The notes: generated from the sequence alone by a model not told the origin. Positions 43,972-52,312 are shown, numbered from the stretch's first letter. The stretch is 64,000 nucleotides of DNA from Microbacterium sp. LCT-H2 (GCF_001866135.1 NZ_MODW01000002.1:580917-644916); one strand, 5' to 3'. Translations and numbers: made by a program.

Positions 43972-44048
43972 TGGGGTGAGTAACGGGGCTTGAACCCGCG
44001 ACCTCCTGGACCACAACCAGGCGCTCTACCAACTGAGCTATACCCACC
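43972..44048 (-). tRNA. tRNA-His (GTG)
   Basis: On the minus strand a 7-bp acceptor stem (GTGGGTA with TACTCAC), D arm GCTC/GAGC, anticodon loop TTGTGGT with anticodon GTG and the T arm GCGGG-TTCAAGC-CCCGT fold normally. Both His identity marks are visible: the extra G at -1 (44048) and discriminator C73 (43975). The CCA end is encoded (43974-43972), unlike the other two tRNAs here. A TAGACT at 44083-44078 (minus) could be its promoter, overlapping the orn stop region. Confidence 0.95.
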
Positions 44049-44083
44049 ATGCGCCCGCCGAAACAGGCAACCCCACGAGTCTA

Positions 44084-44710
44084 TTACATGTTGGAGGCGA
44101 ACTCCGACACGGTGCGCGCGGCGATCTCCTTGGCGTCGTCGCTGGAAGGCCCCGGCTCGTCCACGAAGACAGCGTCCCGGTAGTACCGGAGCTCGCGGAT
44201 GGACTCCAGGATGTCGGCCAGCGCGCGGTGGCCGCCGTCTTTCGCCGGAGCCTGGAAGAACACCCGGGGGTACCAGCGACGGGAGAGCTCCTTGATGCTG
44301 GACACGTCGACGTTCCGGTAGTGCAACCACTGGTCGACCTGCGGCATGTACTTCGCGAGGAACATCCGGTCGGTACCGATCGTGTTGCCGGCGAGAGGTG
44401 CGCGGCGCTCGAGCGGGACGAAGCGGCGGATGTAAGCCAGCGTCTGCTCCTCGGCCTCCTGGAGGGTGACTCCGTGCGGGATCTCGTCGATGAGCCCCGA
44501 GGTCTCGTGCATGGCGGTGACGAAGTCGTTCATGTGCGCGAGCGCGTCCGCGCTCGGACGGATGACGACCTGGAAGCCGGGGTCGAGCGGACGGAGCTCG
44601 AAGTCGGTCACCACCACGGCGATCTCGACGAGTTCGTCGACCGCGAGATCGAGACCCGTCATCTCGCAGTCGATCCAGACGAGGCGGTCGTTCTCCGAAG
44701 CAGTCACCAT
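44084..44710 (-). CDS. orn: oligoribonuclease
   Basis: A 208-residue DEDDh 3'-5' exonuclease that degrades 2-5-nt RNA and linear di-nucleotides such as pGpG. Exo I LVWIDCEMTGLDLAVDEL, Exo II NDFVTAMHETSGL and IGTDRMFLAKYMPQVD, Exo III KDGGHRALADILESI. It is essential in many bacteria. ATG start with TAGGAT 6 bases upstream. The gene sits between tRNA-His and tRNA-Arg. Its C-terminal tail is slightly longer than in E. coli. Confidence 0.96.
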   Translation of the reverse strand: MVTASENDRLVWIDCEMTGLDLAVDELVEIAVVVTDFELRPLDPGFQVVIRPSADALAHMNDFVTAMHETSGLIDEIPHGVTLQEAEEQTLAYIRRFVPLERRAPLAGNTIGTDRMFLAKYMPQVDQWLHYRNVDVSSIKELSRRWYPRVFFQAPAKDGGHRALADILESIRELRYYRDAVFVDEPGPSSDDAKEIAARTVSEFASNM

Positions 44711-44716
44711 GTCGCC

Positions 44717-44722
44717 ATCCTA
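44717..44722 (-). promoter_or_regulatory. -10 hexamer TAGGAT, leaderless type, for orn
   Basis: On the minus strand TAGGAT ends 6 bases before the orn ATG. Confidence 0.5.
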
Positions 44723-44755
44723 TCGACGGCCCCGACATCCAGCGGGGGAGCGCGG

Positions 44756-44761
44756 TACGGT
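44756..44761 (+). promoter_or_regulatory. -10 hexamer TACGGT of tRNA-Arg
   Basis: TACGGT ends 10 bases before the mature 5' end of tRNA-Arg, the same spacing as at the CAT tRNA gene. Confidence 0.45.
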
Positions 44762-44771
44762 AGAGACGTCC

Positions 44772-44844
44772 GCCTCCGTAGCTCAGGGGATAGAGCAGGA
44801 GCCTTCTAATCTCTTGGTCGCAGGTTCGAATCCTGCCGGGGGCG
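44772..44844 (+). tRNA. tRNA-Arg (TCT)
   Basis: Acceptor GCCTCCG pairs with CGGGGGC (one G-U), D arm GCTC/GAGC, anticodon loop CTTCTAA with anticodon TCT, T arm GCAGG-TTCGAAT-CCTGC, discriminator G. No CCA is encoded. It reads AGA/AGG, rare codons in this GC-rich genome. The anticodon stem has a C-T mismatch at its loop end by my reading. Confidence 0.93.
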
Positions 44845-44872
44845 CAGGGAAATCCGGTCAAGACGACCGCTG

Positions 44873-45145
44873 TCAGCAGTGCCGCAGCGCGTCGACGGCG
44901 TCATCCGCGCGCCAGAACTCGCCGATCAGCCGGAAGCCGCCCGTCGCCAGGTGCAGCCGCTCCGCGCGGTAACGGAGGCCCAGAGGGTCGGCCACCACCC
45001 GCAGATGGCCGAGGACGTGATCGCGGCTGTCCTGGACACGCCACAGGTGATCGGCGGCACGGACGAGATGTTCTCGGCGCGATGCGAGCGGCGGTGCGGC
45101 GAGGGGCACTCCGGGAGCGGGTATCGAAGCGGTGGTGGCGGTCAT
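44873..45145 (-). CDS. small protein of unknown function
   Basis: A 90-residue protein, unrecognised. A Pro/Ala-rich N terminus precedes a helical basic part (REHLVRAADHLWRVQDSRD, HLRVVADPLGLRYRAERLHL) and a C-terminal GGFRLIGEFWRADDAVDALRHC. The ATG at 45145 is well supported by AAGGAGAGACC. A possible LexA-type box lies 19 bases upstream. It diverges from ssb. A role in the DNA-damage response is only a guess from that box. Confidence 0.65.
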   Translation of the reverse strand: MTATTASIPAPGVPLAAPPLASRREHLVRAADHLWRVQDSRDHVLGHLRVVADPLGLRYRAERLHLATGGFRLIGEFWRADDAVDALRHC

Positions 45146-45163
45146 GGTCTCTCCTTCCATGGT

Positions 45164-45179
45164 TCGAACGTACGACCGA
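45164..45179. promoter_or_regulatory. candidate LexA (SOS) box
   Basis: TCGAAC-GTAC-GACCGA matches the actinobacterial SOS pattern TCGAAC-N4-GTTCGA in 10 of 12 positions. One half is perfect, the other has two mismatches. It sits 19 bases from the small minus-strand gene and 173 bases before ssb. Confidence 0.3.
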
Positions 45180-45351
45180 CCACCGACATTTGCCCGGGCC
45201 CCGGTATCCGCGGATGACCTGGCCTCTTCTGCACAATGCACCGCCGCTCGAGCCCGTCCACGGATCACGGGATCGCGTCCCCGCCACCTGCTCTGCGCGG
45301 TGCACGCTGGAGGGCATCCGGCCGCCGAGCCGGCAGCGAGAGGACGAACAG

Positions 45352-45807
45352 ATGATCGACACCGTGACCGTCGTCGGGAGAGTCGCGACGGAGCCCACAC
45401 CCGGGCGGACGAGCGCAGGAGTGCCTGTCACGAACTTCCGGCTGGCGAGCACGCACCGGCGCTTCGACGCTGCGAGCGGTTCGTGGGTGGACGCAGGGAC
45501 CAACTGGTTCTCGATCGCGGCTTTCCGTCAGCTGGCGGAGCACGCGCGGGCATCGCTGCGGGTCGGGGACAGCGTCATCGTCTCCGGACGGCTCCGGGTG
45601 CGCCCGTGGGAGAGCAACGGGAAGCAGGGGACGAGCGTCGACATCGACGCGGACACGATCGGGCATGACCTCCGGTGGGGGACCACGGCATATCGGCCGA
45701 GCGCCAGGCCCTCACCGGCGGAGGAGGGGGAGAGCGGTGACCTCTCGACGGCGGATGATGAGGTGCGCGGCGCGTGGGATCAGCCAGCAGAGAGCGAGGC
45801 GGCTTAG
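45352..45807 (+). CDS. ssb: single-stranded DNA-binding protein without acidic tip
   Basis: A 151-residue OB-fold protein: IDTVTVVGRVATEPTPGRTSA, VTNFRLASTHRRFDAASGSW, NWFSIAAFRQLAEHARASLRVGDSVIVSGRLRVR and DIDADTIGHDLRWGT fit SSB. The C terminus ends GAWDQPAESEAA and lacks the Asp-Asp-Asp-Ile-Pro-Phe tip that recruits partner proteins in the main SSB. It is probably the second SSB type (SsbB-like); the main ssb normally sits with rpsF/rpsR. The ATG at 45352 is preceded by AGAGGACGAACAG. The divergent upstream region is 206 bases. Confidence 0.88.
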   Translation: MIDTVTVVGRVATEPTPGRTSAGVPVTNFRLASTHRRFDAASGSWVDAGTNWFSIAAFRQLAEHARASLRVGDSVIVSGRLRVRPWESNGKQGTSVDIDADTIGHDLRWGTTAYRPSARPSPAEEGESGDLSTADDEVRGAWDQPAESEAA

Positions 45808-45810
45808 ACT
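45805..45810 (+). promoter_or_regulatory. -10 hexamer TAGACT, leaderless type
   Basis: TAGACT ends 6 bases before the GTG at 45817 and overlaps the TAG stop of ssb. Confidence 0.5.
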
Positions 45811-45816
45811 CTGCTC

Positions 45817-46302
45817 GTGCTCCGATCGGTCCTCCCGCCCCGCGCTGCGGCGCTCGTGCTCGTCGCCGGTGTCTCGGCCGCCGTCCTCGCCGGATGCGCG
45901 CCGGAGCCCGCGGCCACGCCGACTCCCACGGTGACGGCCACCGCCGATCCGACGCCGTCCGCCGCTCCGGCTCTGGTGCCGGACGGGAGCGCCGAGGACA
46001 ACCTCCCCGTCTTCACGGCGGTGGCGGAGCAGGTCTGGGGGACGGAGCAACGCGGGGAGGGGCGCGCGTACGTCGACGGTCTCGTCGCGGCGGGATTCGA
46101 TCGGGACGCAATGCAGCTCACGCCGGACCAGTCCACGGTCGGGAATCCGGCGGAGAGCATCCAGTTCTCGGTCCGCTGGGGCGAGGAGGAGTGCCTCATC
46201 GGACAGGTCGGCCCCTCCACCGGTGCCGTCGTGACCACGGTCATGCCCCAGCTCGCCGGCGGGCGGTGCCTGGTGGGCGCGACGCGGCCGATCGACTGGT
46301 GA
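45817..46302 (+). CDS. lipoprotein, DUF6993-like
   Basis: A 161-residue protein with a lipoprotein signal: LVLVAGVSAAVLAGCAPEP, lipobox Leu-Ala-Gly-Cys with Cys near residue 27. A Thr/Pro-rich linker (TPTPTVTATADPTPS) and a globular part follow, with VFTAVAEQVWG, VDGLVAAGFDRDAMQLTPDQ and FSVRWGEEECLIGQV. This resembles small actinobacterial lipoproteins of the DUF6993 type; function unknown. GTG start, with the TAGACT hexamer 6 bases upstream. Two Cys in the mature part (ECLIGQ, RCLVGA) may form a disulfide. Confidence 0.78.
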   Translation: MLRSVLPPRAAALVLVAGVSAAVLAGCAPEPAATPTPTVTATADPTPSAAPALVPDGSAEDNLPVFTAVAEQVWGTEQRGEGRAYVDGLVAAGFDRDAMQLTPDQSTVGNPAESIQFSVRWGEEECLIGQVGPSTGAVVTTVMPQLAGGRCLVGATRPIDW

Positions 46303-46335
46303 CTCGCGTACACAGATAAGCCCACTCGCGGCCGG

Positions 46336-46341
46336 TAGGCT
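46336..46341 (+). promoter_or_regulatory. -10 hexamer TAGGCT of ettA
   Basis: TAGGCT lies 41 bases before the ettA GTG. It would give a short leader holding the AAGGAGCGG ribosome site, so this gene is not leaderless. Confidence 0.45.
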
Positions 46342-46382
46342 GGAGTGTCGATCTTCGACGCCAACAGAAGGAGCGGTTTTCG

Positions 46383-48062
46383 GTGGCTGAGTACATCTAC
46401 TCCATGGTTCGTGCGCGCAAGGCGGTGGGCGAGAAGCTCATCCTGGACGACGTCACGATGGCGTTCCTGCCGGGCGCGAAGATCGGCATGGTCGGCCCCA
46501 ACGGCGCCGGAAAGTCGACGATCCTCAAGATCATGGCCGGGCTCGACACCCCGTCCAACGGTGAGGCCAAGCTCTCGCCGGGGTACTCCGTCGGCATCCT
46601 CATGCAGGAGCCGGAACTCGACGAGTCGAAGACGGTCCTCGAGAACATCCAGGACGGCATCGCCATCAAGGCCAAGGTCGACCGGTTCAACGAGATCTCC
46701 GCGCTGATGGCCGATCCGGACGCCGACTTCGACGCACTCCTCGCGGAGATGGGGACGCTGCAGGAGGAGATCGACGCGGCGGACGGCTGGGACCTCGATT
46801 CCCAGCTCGAGCAGGCGATGGACGCCCTCCGCACCCCGCCCGGCGACGCGGCCATCGCTCCGCTCTCCGGTGGCGAGAAGCGCCGCGTGGCGCTGGCCAA
46901 GCTGCTGCTGCAGAAGCCCGACCTGCTGCTCCTCGACGAGCCCACCAACCACCTCGACGCGGAGAGCGTGCTCTGGCTCGAGCAGCACCTCCAGTCGTAC
47001 AAGGGCGCCGTGATCGCCATCACCCACGACCGGTATTTCCTCGACCACGTGGCCGAGTGGATCGCCGAGGTCGACCGCGGACGCCTCATCGGCTACGAGG
47101 GCAACTACTCCACGTACCTGGAGAAGAAGGCCGAGCGCCTCGACATCCAGGGCAAGAAGGACGCCAAGCTCGCCAAGCGCCTGAAGGATGAGCTGGACTG
47201 GGTCCGCTCCAGCGCGAAGGGGCGGCAGACGAAGTCGAAGGCGCGTCTGGCACGGTACGAGGAGATGGCGGCCGAGGCGGAGCGGACGAGGAAGCTGGAC
47301 TTCGAGGAGATCCAGATCCCCGCCGGTCCTCGACTCGGCAACGTGGTCATCGAGGCCAAGAACCTCAAAAAGGGCTTCGACGGCCGGTCGCTCATCGACG
47401 GTCTGAGCTTCAGCCTTCCGCCGAACGGCATCGTCGGCGTCATCGGCCCGAACGGCGTCGGAAAGACGACCCTGTTCAAGACCATCGTCGGGCTGGAGCC
47501 CCTGGACGGCGGCGATCTGAAGATCGGCGAGACCGTCAAGATCAGCTACGTCGACCAGTCGCGGTCGTCGATCGACCCGAACAAGACCCTGTGGGAGGTC
47601 GTCTCCGACGGCCTGGACTTCATCACGGTCGGCAAGACCGAGATCCCGTCCCGTGCCTACGTCTCGAAGTTCGGGTTCAAGGGCCCGGACCAGCAGAAGA
47701 AGGCCGGCGTGCTCTCCGGTGGTGAGCGCAACCGTCTGAACCTCGCGCTCACCCTCAAGGAGGGCGGCAACCTGCTCCTCCTCGATGAGCCGACCAACGA
47801 CCTCGACGTCGAGACGCTGAGCTCCCTGGAGAACGCGCTGCTCGAGTTCCCCGGCTGCGCGGTGGTCATCACCCACGACCGGTGGTTCCTCGACCGGATC
47901 GCGACGCACATCCTCGCCTACGAGGGCACGGACGAGAAGCCCGACCAGTGGTACTGGTTCGAGGGCAACTTCGAGGCCTACGAGCAGAACAAGATCGAGC
48001 GTCTCGGCCCGGACGCGGCGAAGCCCCACCGGTCGACGCACCGCAAGCTCACCCGCGACTGA
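46383..48062 (+). CDS. ettA: energy-dependent translational throttle protein EttA (ABC-F)
   Basis: A 559-residue cytoplasmic ABC-F protein with two ABC domains and no membrane part. Domain 1: Walker A GPNGAGKSTILKI, signature LSGGEKRRVALAKLL, Walker B LLLLDEPTNHLD. The linker region is GYEGNYSTYLEKKAERL and RSSAKGRQTKSKARL. Domain 2: GPNGVGKTTLFKT, LSGGERNRLNLALTL, LLLLDEPTNDLD. Length and the arm/linker features fit EttA, which gates the ribosomal E site according to ATP/ADP. GTG start with AAGGAGCGG upstream. The thioesterase gene follows 7 bases after the stop. Confidence 0.94.
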   Translation: MAEYIYSMVRARKAVGEKLILDDVTMAFLPGAKIGMVGPNGAGKSTILKIMAGLDTPSNGEAKLSPGYSVGILMQEPELDESKTVLENIQDGIAIKAKVDRFNEISALMADPDADFDALLAEMGTLQEEIDAADGWDLDSQLEQAMDALRTPPGDAAIAPLSGGEKRRVALAKLLLQKPDLLLLDEPTNHLDAESVLWLEQHLQSYKGAVIAITHDRYFLDHVAEWIAEVDRGRLIGYEGNYSTYLEKKAERLDIQGKKDAKLAKRLKDELDWVRSSAKGRQTKSKARLARYEEMAAEAERTRKLDFEEIQIPAGPRLGNVVIEAKNLKKGFDGRSLIDGLSFSLPPNGIVGVIGPNGVGKTTLFKTIVGLEPLDGGDLKIGETVKISYVDQSRSSIDPNKTLWEVVSDGLDFITVGKTEIPSRAYVSKFGFKGPDQQKKAGVLSGGERNRLNLALTLKEGGNLLLLDEPTNDLDVETLSSLENALLEFPGCAVVITHDRWFLDRIATHILAYEGTDEKPDQWYWFEGNFEAYEQNKIERLGPDAAKPHRSTHRKLTRD

Positions 48063-48069
48063 GGCGGCC

Positions 48070-48558
48070 ATGAGCACCGACTCGCCGGGTTCCCGCCTGC
48101 ACATCCCGATCCACCTCCGTTGGGGCGATCTGGATGCATTCAACCACGTCAACAACACCTCGATGCTCAAACTGCTCGAGGAGGCGCGCGTCCGCGCGTT
48201 CTGGCGTGCGGGGCCCGGCGAGGAAGCGCCGTCCACCGCTGTCCTCGACTCCGGGATCGAGGAAGGGATCCTGACGCTCATCGCGCGGCAGGAGATCGAG
48301 TACCTCGCTCCGGTTCCGTACCAGCGGCGCCCACTCGAGGTGCAGATGTGGTTCGGGAAGCTCGGCGGGTCCAGCGTCGAGGTCTGCTACGAGGTGCACA
48401 ACGACCCCGCCGCCGAGCCGCGTGAGCTCTACGCGCGATCCACCGCGATCATCGTGCTCGTCGACGCGGGCACGGGACGGCCGACACGCCTGACGGCGGA
48501 GATGCGCGAGGCGTGGGAGCCGTACGTCGGCCCCTCCATCGAGTACGCACACCGCTGA
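48070..48558 (+). CDS. acyl-CoA thioesterase, 4HBT (hot-dog) fold
   Basis: A 162-residue hot-dog protein. The 4HBT signature HLRWGDLDAFNHVNNTSMLKLLEEARV carries the catalytic Asp. RQEIEYLAPVPYQRRPLEVQMWFGKLG and the final YARSTAIIVLVDAGTGRPTRL are typical of YbgC/FcbC-like acyl-CoA thioesterases. The chain-length preference is unknown. It follows ettA closely and is convergent with a second thioesterase of the TesB type. Confidence 0.88.
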   Translation: MSTDSPGSRLHIPIHLRWGDLDAFNHVNNTSMLKLLEEARVRAFWRAGPGEEAPSTAVLDSGIEEGILTLIARQEIEYLAPVPYQRRPLEVQMWFGKLGGSSVEVCYEVHNDPAAEPRELYARSTAIIVLVDAGTGRPTRLTAEMREAWEPYVGPSIEYAHR

Positions 48559-48566
48559 GCACAGCG

Positions 48567-49454
48567 TCAGCGATCCTCAGGAACCCGGATCATGATCTCC
48601 TGAGCGACGCTCGCCACGAGCGTGCTCTCTCGGGTGTACACGCGCCCCGTCGCCAGACCGCGACCGCCGCGGGCGCTCGGCGACTCCTGCACGTAGAGGA
48701 GCCATTCGTCCACGCGCGCCGGACGGTGCCACCACATCGCGTGGTCCAGACTCGCGACCTTCAGCCCAGGGAGCGACCAGGACACCCCGTGGGCGCGCAG
48801 GATCGACTCCTGGATCGTCATGTCACTGAGGTAGGCGAGTGCGGCACGATGCAGCCGCTGGTCATCGGGGAGCGGGGCCCGAAGTCGCATCCACACCGCC
48901 TGCCGCGGAACCCTCTCGTCGTCGTTCGGCAGATAAAGCGGGGAGTCGACGTGCCGGATGTCGGCGGCACGCTCGCTCAGCATGCGCCGTGCGCCGCCGG
49001 CGAGGCCGGGCACACGGTCCTCATCGGGAGCGAGATCTTCCGGGACGGGCACACCGGCGGGCATCGGCTCGGCATGCTCCACCCCGGGGTCGGCATCCTG
49101 GAACGAGGCGATCATCGAGAAAATCGGCACCCCGTTCTGATACGCCTGGGTGCGGCGGGTGGAGAACGAACGTCCGTCGTGGATGCGGTCGACGGCGATG
49201 GTGATGCCCTGGCTCGCATCGCCGGGGCGGAGGAAGTAGCCGTGCATCGAGTGGACGGCGCGGTCCTCCGGGAGCGTGCGCTCCGCGGCCACGAGGGTCT
49301 GCGCGAGCACCTGTCCGCCGTAGATACGACCGCTCGGCATCGGGTGCGATGAGCCGGTGAAGATGTCCTCGGTGGTCCGCGCCTGGGTGGCGTCGAGGTC
49401 GAGGACGTCGAGAAGACGCTCCACGGTCTGGATGGCGTGCTCGTCGGCGCTCAT
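48567..49454 (-). CDS. tesB: acyl-CoA thioesterase II
   Basis: A 295-residue double hot-dog enzyme. Recognisable segments are SGRIYGGQVLAQTLVAAERT, VHSMHGYFLRPGD, VDRIHDGRSFSTRRTQAYQNGVPIFSMIASFQ in the first half and SLDHAMWWHRPARVDEWLLYVQESPSA in the second, with the conserved catalytic Asp. It hydrolyses medium- and long-chain acyl-CoA. The ATG has GGAGGGGAACAC upstream. It diverges from the unknown protein at 49505. Confidence 0.93.
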   Translation of the reverse strand: MSADEHAIQTVERLLDVLDLDATQARTTEDIFTGSSHPMPSGRIYGGQVLAQTLVAAERTLPEDRAVHSMHGYFLRPGDASQGITIAVDRIHDGRSFSTRRTQAYQNGVPIFSMIASFQDADPGVEHAEPMPAGVPVPEDLAPDEDRVPGLAGGARRMLSERAADIRHVDSPLYLPNDDERVPRQAVWMRLRAPLPDDQRLHRAALAYLSDMTIQESILRAHGVSWSLPGLKVASLDHAMWWHRPARVDEWLLYVQESPSARGGRGLATGRVYTRESTLVASVAQEIMIRVPEDR

Positions 49455-49491
49455 GTGTTCCCCTCCGCGGCCCCGGGTCGCCGCTCGTTGG

Positions 49492-49497
49492 TAGTTT
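49492..49497 (+). promoter_or_regulatory. -10 hexamer TAGTTT, leaderless type
   Basis: TAGTTT ends 7 bases before the GTG at 49505. Confidence 0.4.
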
Positions 49498-49504
49498 AGA
49501 ACGC

Positions 49505-50170
49505 GTGACCCCTCAGCTCCTGCTCGCCGATCCGGACACGGCGAAGGATGTCCTCACGTTCACGGGCCGCGCGGCCCGGGTGTCCGACGAGGGTGTGCGT
49601 CTCCAGGCTCATCAGGGCGTCCTGGCGCTCACCACGGCGGTCCTCGCGCCTCAGGGGCTCTTCGATCAGACGCCGACGATCCTTGCCATGCGCATCGTCC
49701 GTGCCGACCCGGAGCTCGAGTGCGACCTCGTGATCGACGCCCTGAGCCCGACGGACGACCCGCAGCGCCTCGGGCTGCCGGAGACCGCTCTCTCGCCTGC
49801 GTGGGCCGGTGTCGCGCCGCCACGACAGGGATGGGCGCTGGAGTCGACGCTTCCCGCCTCCGTCGTCGCACAGCGCGCACAGTGGGGCATCTCCGCGGTC
49901 GCGCACGGCGCAGGACCGGGATCCGGCGAAGAGGCGGTGCGCGCGCTCCGCGCGGCGATCTGGGGAGAGCCGGACGACGACCTCGCCGGCCTGCCGCGAG
50001 GCGTCGCGTTCGCCGCAGACGCGCTCGGCTTCATCTCCGGCGAAGAGGATGTGCCCGTCACGCGTTCCGGTCGTTGGACGCGGCTCGCGTTCCGCCGCGG
50101 CCATGTGCTCGCGCGCGGTCCCGTGGCCTCCGGGCTGACCGGCGTGCGAGCCACCGGCACCCGGGCCTGA
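49505..50170 (+). CDS. protein of unknown function, 221 residues
   Basis: Unrecognised cytoplasmic protein without signal or membrane segment. Features seen: a beta-rich first third (VLTFTGRAARVSDEGVRLQA, LALTTAVLAPQG), LECDLVIDAL, a Trp-containing segment PPRQGWALESTLPASVVAQR, GAGPGSGEEAVRALRAAIWG, and a C-terminal GRWTRLAFRRGHVLARG. The composition is ordinary for the window, and it looks like a conserved actinobacterial protein rather than a chance frame. GTG start behind a TAGTTT hexamer. Convergent with the dehydrogenase gene. Confidence 0.72.
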   Translation: MTPQLLLADPDTAKDVLTFTGRAARVSDEGVRLQAHQGVLALTTAVLAPQGLFDQTPTILAMRIVRADPELECDLVIDALSPTDDPQRLGLPETALSPAWAGVAPPRQGWALESTLPASVVAQRAQWGISAVAHGAGPGSGEEAVRALRAAIWGEPDDDLAGLPRGVAFAADALGFISGEEDVPVTRSGRWTRLAFRRGHVLARGPVASGLTGVRATGTRA

Positions 50171-50201
50171 CGCGGGCACGGGACCGGCGGGCAGCTCGGG
50201 A

Positions 50202-51866
50202 TCAGCCGAGGGCAGCCGCTGCGCGTCCGGCCTGACGGCCGGAGAACAGGCACCCGCCGAGGAACGTGCCCTCCAGGGCTCGGTAGCCGTGCGCGCCTCC
50301 GCCGCCGAAGCCGCTGGCCTCGCCCGCGGCGAAGAGACCGGGAATCGGCGCGCCGCTTCCATCCAGGGCGCGACCGTCGAGATCCGTGTTGATCCCCCCG
50401 AGGGACTTCCTGGTGAGCACGTGCAGCTTGACGGCGATCAGCGGCCCGGCGGAGGGGTCCTGGAGCCGATGCGGGGCCGCGGTGCGGATGAGCTTGTCGC
50501 CGCGGTAGGCCCGCATCGAGCGCAGCATGCCGATCTGCGGGTCCTTGCTGAACTCGTTGACCATCTCCCGGTCGCGGGCGACCACCTCGCGGCGTACGGC
50601 GTCGATGTCCAGGAGCTCGCCCTCGGGGTGGGCCGCCATCTGCTCCAGCAGCGACTCCAGGTCGTTCTCGACGATGAAGTCCTCGCCCTCGTCGAGGAAC
50701 GACTGCACGGGCCCCGTCGGCCCTTTCGCGAGGCGGGATTTGAGGAGCAGGGCCACGTCCTTCCCCGTGAGGTCCGGGTTCTGCTCGCTGCCGGACAGTG
50801 CGAACTCCTTCTCCACGATCTGCCGCGAGGTCACGAACCAGGAGTGGTCGTGGCCCGTCCGCCGCAGGTGCTCGAGCGTGCCGAGGGTATCGAAGCCGGG
50901 GAAGAGCGGCACCGGGAGCCGGTGTCCGGTCGCGTCGAGCCACAGTGACGAGGGCCCGGGCAGGATGCGGATGCCGTGCTGCGGCCACACCGGGTCCCAG
51001 TTCGTGATGCCTTCCACGTAGTGCCACATCCGGTCGCCGTTGATGAGGCGGGCTCCGGCGGCGGCGCTCACGCTCTGCATCGAGCCGTCGACATAGGCCG
51101 GCACGCCGGAGAGCATGTGCGCCGGGGGAGTGCCGAGGCGCGAGGGCCAGGCCGCGCGGACGAGGTCATGGTTTCCGCCGATGCCCCCGGAGGCCACGAT
51201 CGTCGCCGTCGCGTCGATCTCGAACGCGCCGATCACGTCTCGGGACGAGGGGACGCCCCGGGCGGAGCCGTCCGACGCCAGCACGCTCCCGCGCGCACCG
51301 GTCACGCGTCCATCGGTGAGGATGAGTTCCTCGACGCGGTGTCGGGCGAGGACGGTGAGCCGTCCCTCGCGCTCTCCCTGCTCGACGGCGGCCGCGAACG
51401 GCGCGACGATCCCCGGCCCGGTGCCCCACGTGATGTGGAAGCGAGGGACCGAGTTCCCCGGACCGAGGGCGCCGTAGCCGCCGCGCTCGGCCCAGCCGAC
51501 CACCGGGAAGAAGCCGACACCGCGGGCGCGGAGCCACGAGCGCTTCTCGCCGGCCGCGAACTCCAGGTAGGCCTCGGCCCAGCGCCGTGGCCACTCGTCC
51601 TCGGGGCGGTCGAATCCGGCGGTGCCGAACCAGTCCTGGGTCGCGAGCTCGAGCGAGTCGGTGATGCCGAGGCGGCGCTGTTCCGGAGAATCCACGAGGA
51701 ACAGCCCGCCGAAGGACCACCACGCCTGCCCGCCCAGGTTCGTCCGCGGTTCCTGGTCCACGATGACGACCCGACGCCCGGCCTCGAGGGCCTCCGCGGC
51801 GGCGACGAGACCCGCCAACCCCCAACCGATCACCAGGACGTCTGCGGTCGGGGGTGTGGTCGTCAT
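50202..51866 (-). CDS. FAD-dependent dehydrogenase (KstD/fumarate-reductase-like)
   Basis: A 554-residue flavoprotein. The N-terminal dinucleotide motif [30 protein letters not shown] and the C-terminal [24 protein letters not shown] bind [22 protein letters not shown] and [17 protein letters not shown] are typical of the 3-ketosteroid-delta-1-dehydrogenase/flavocytochrome c group. Related proteins are called FAD-binding dehydrogenase; the substrate is unknown. The ATG at 51866 has GGAGACCCC upstream and overlaps the globin stop (ATGA), so it is the last gene of mscS-globin-dehydrogenase. Confidence 0.88.
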   Translation of the reverse strand: MTTTPPTADVLVIGWGLAGLVAAAEALEAGRRVVIVDQEPRTNLGGQAWWSFGGLFLVDSPEQRRLGITDSLELATQDWFGTAGFDRPEDEWPRRWAEAYLEFAAGEKRSWLRARGVGFFPVVGWAERGGYGALGPGNSVPRFHITWGTGPGIVAPFAAAVEQGEREGRLTVLARHRVEELILTDGRVTGARGSVLASDGSARGVPSSRDVIGAFEIDATATIVASGGIGGNHDLVRAAWPSRLGTPPAHMLSGVPAYVDGSMQSVSAAAGARLINGDRMWHYVEGITNWDPVWPQHGIRILPGPSSLWLDATGHRLPVPLFPGFDTLGTLEHLRRTGHDHSWFVTSRQIVEKEFALSGSEQNPDLTGKDVALLLKSRLAKGPTGPVQSFLDEGEDFIVENDLESLLEQMAAHPEGELLDIDAVRREVVARDREMVNEFSKDPQIGMLRSMRAYRGDKLIRTAAPHRLQDPSAGPLIAVKLHVLTRKSLGGINTDLDGRALDGSGAPIPGLFAAGEASGFGGGGAHGYRALEGTFLGGCLFSGRQAGRAAAALG

Positions 51867-52312
51867 GGGGTCTCCGTTGATTCCTGACGTGAGCGGGTCT
51901 CCAGGGTCGTGCGCCCCTGGGGTGCCGTGCCGATGCCGGACGGCTCGAATGTGTTCACCATGGCATAGGCGGCGCGCTCCAGGTAGTCCCAGAGAGTGGT
52001 TTCGTGCAACGGGGACAACTGCGCCTCGTCCACGGCGGTGCGCATATGACGAAGCCAACGATCCCGGGCGTCGGGGTCGACCCGGAAGGGCATGTGACGC
52101 ATCCGCAGGCGGGGATGACCGCGGGTCTCGCCGTAGGTGCTCGGGCCGCCCCAGTACTGCTCGAGGAACAGGAGCAGGCGCTCCTCGGCCGGACCGAGGT
52201 CCTCCTCCGGGTACATCGGCTTGAGCACGGGGTCGAGGGCCACCTCGCGATAGAACACCGAGACGATCCTCGCGAACGTCTCGCGCCCGCCGACCTCGTC
52301 GTAGAACGTCAC
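51863..52312 (-). CDS. group II truncated hemoglobin (GlbO-like)
   Basis: A 149-residue 2-on-2 globin. [20 protein letters not shown] at the N terminus; B10 Tyr in [31 protein letters not shown] holds the heme-ligand (F8) His; G8 Trp in [10 protein letters not shown]. It binds oxygen and may handle NO or peroxide, or deliver O2 to the respiratory chain. GTG start inside the mscS stop (GTGA). The C-terminal tail ([14 protein letters not shown]) extends past the globin fold. The heme-synthesis gene cpfC lies 4 kb away. Confidence 0.92.
   Translation of the reverse strand: MTFYDEVGGRETFARIVSVFYREVALDPVLKPMYPEEDLGPAEERLLLFLEQYWGGPSTYGETRGHPRLRMRHMPFRVDPDARDRWLRHMRTAVDEAQLSPLHETTLWDYLERAAYAMVNTFEPSGIGTAPQGRTTLETRSRQESTETP

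Noticed and set aside
45804..48281. 825-codon minus-strand frame opposite ettA
   Set aside because: Shadow of ettA; no motifs, Leu/Glu/Val-rich antisense composition.
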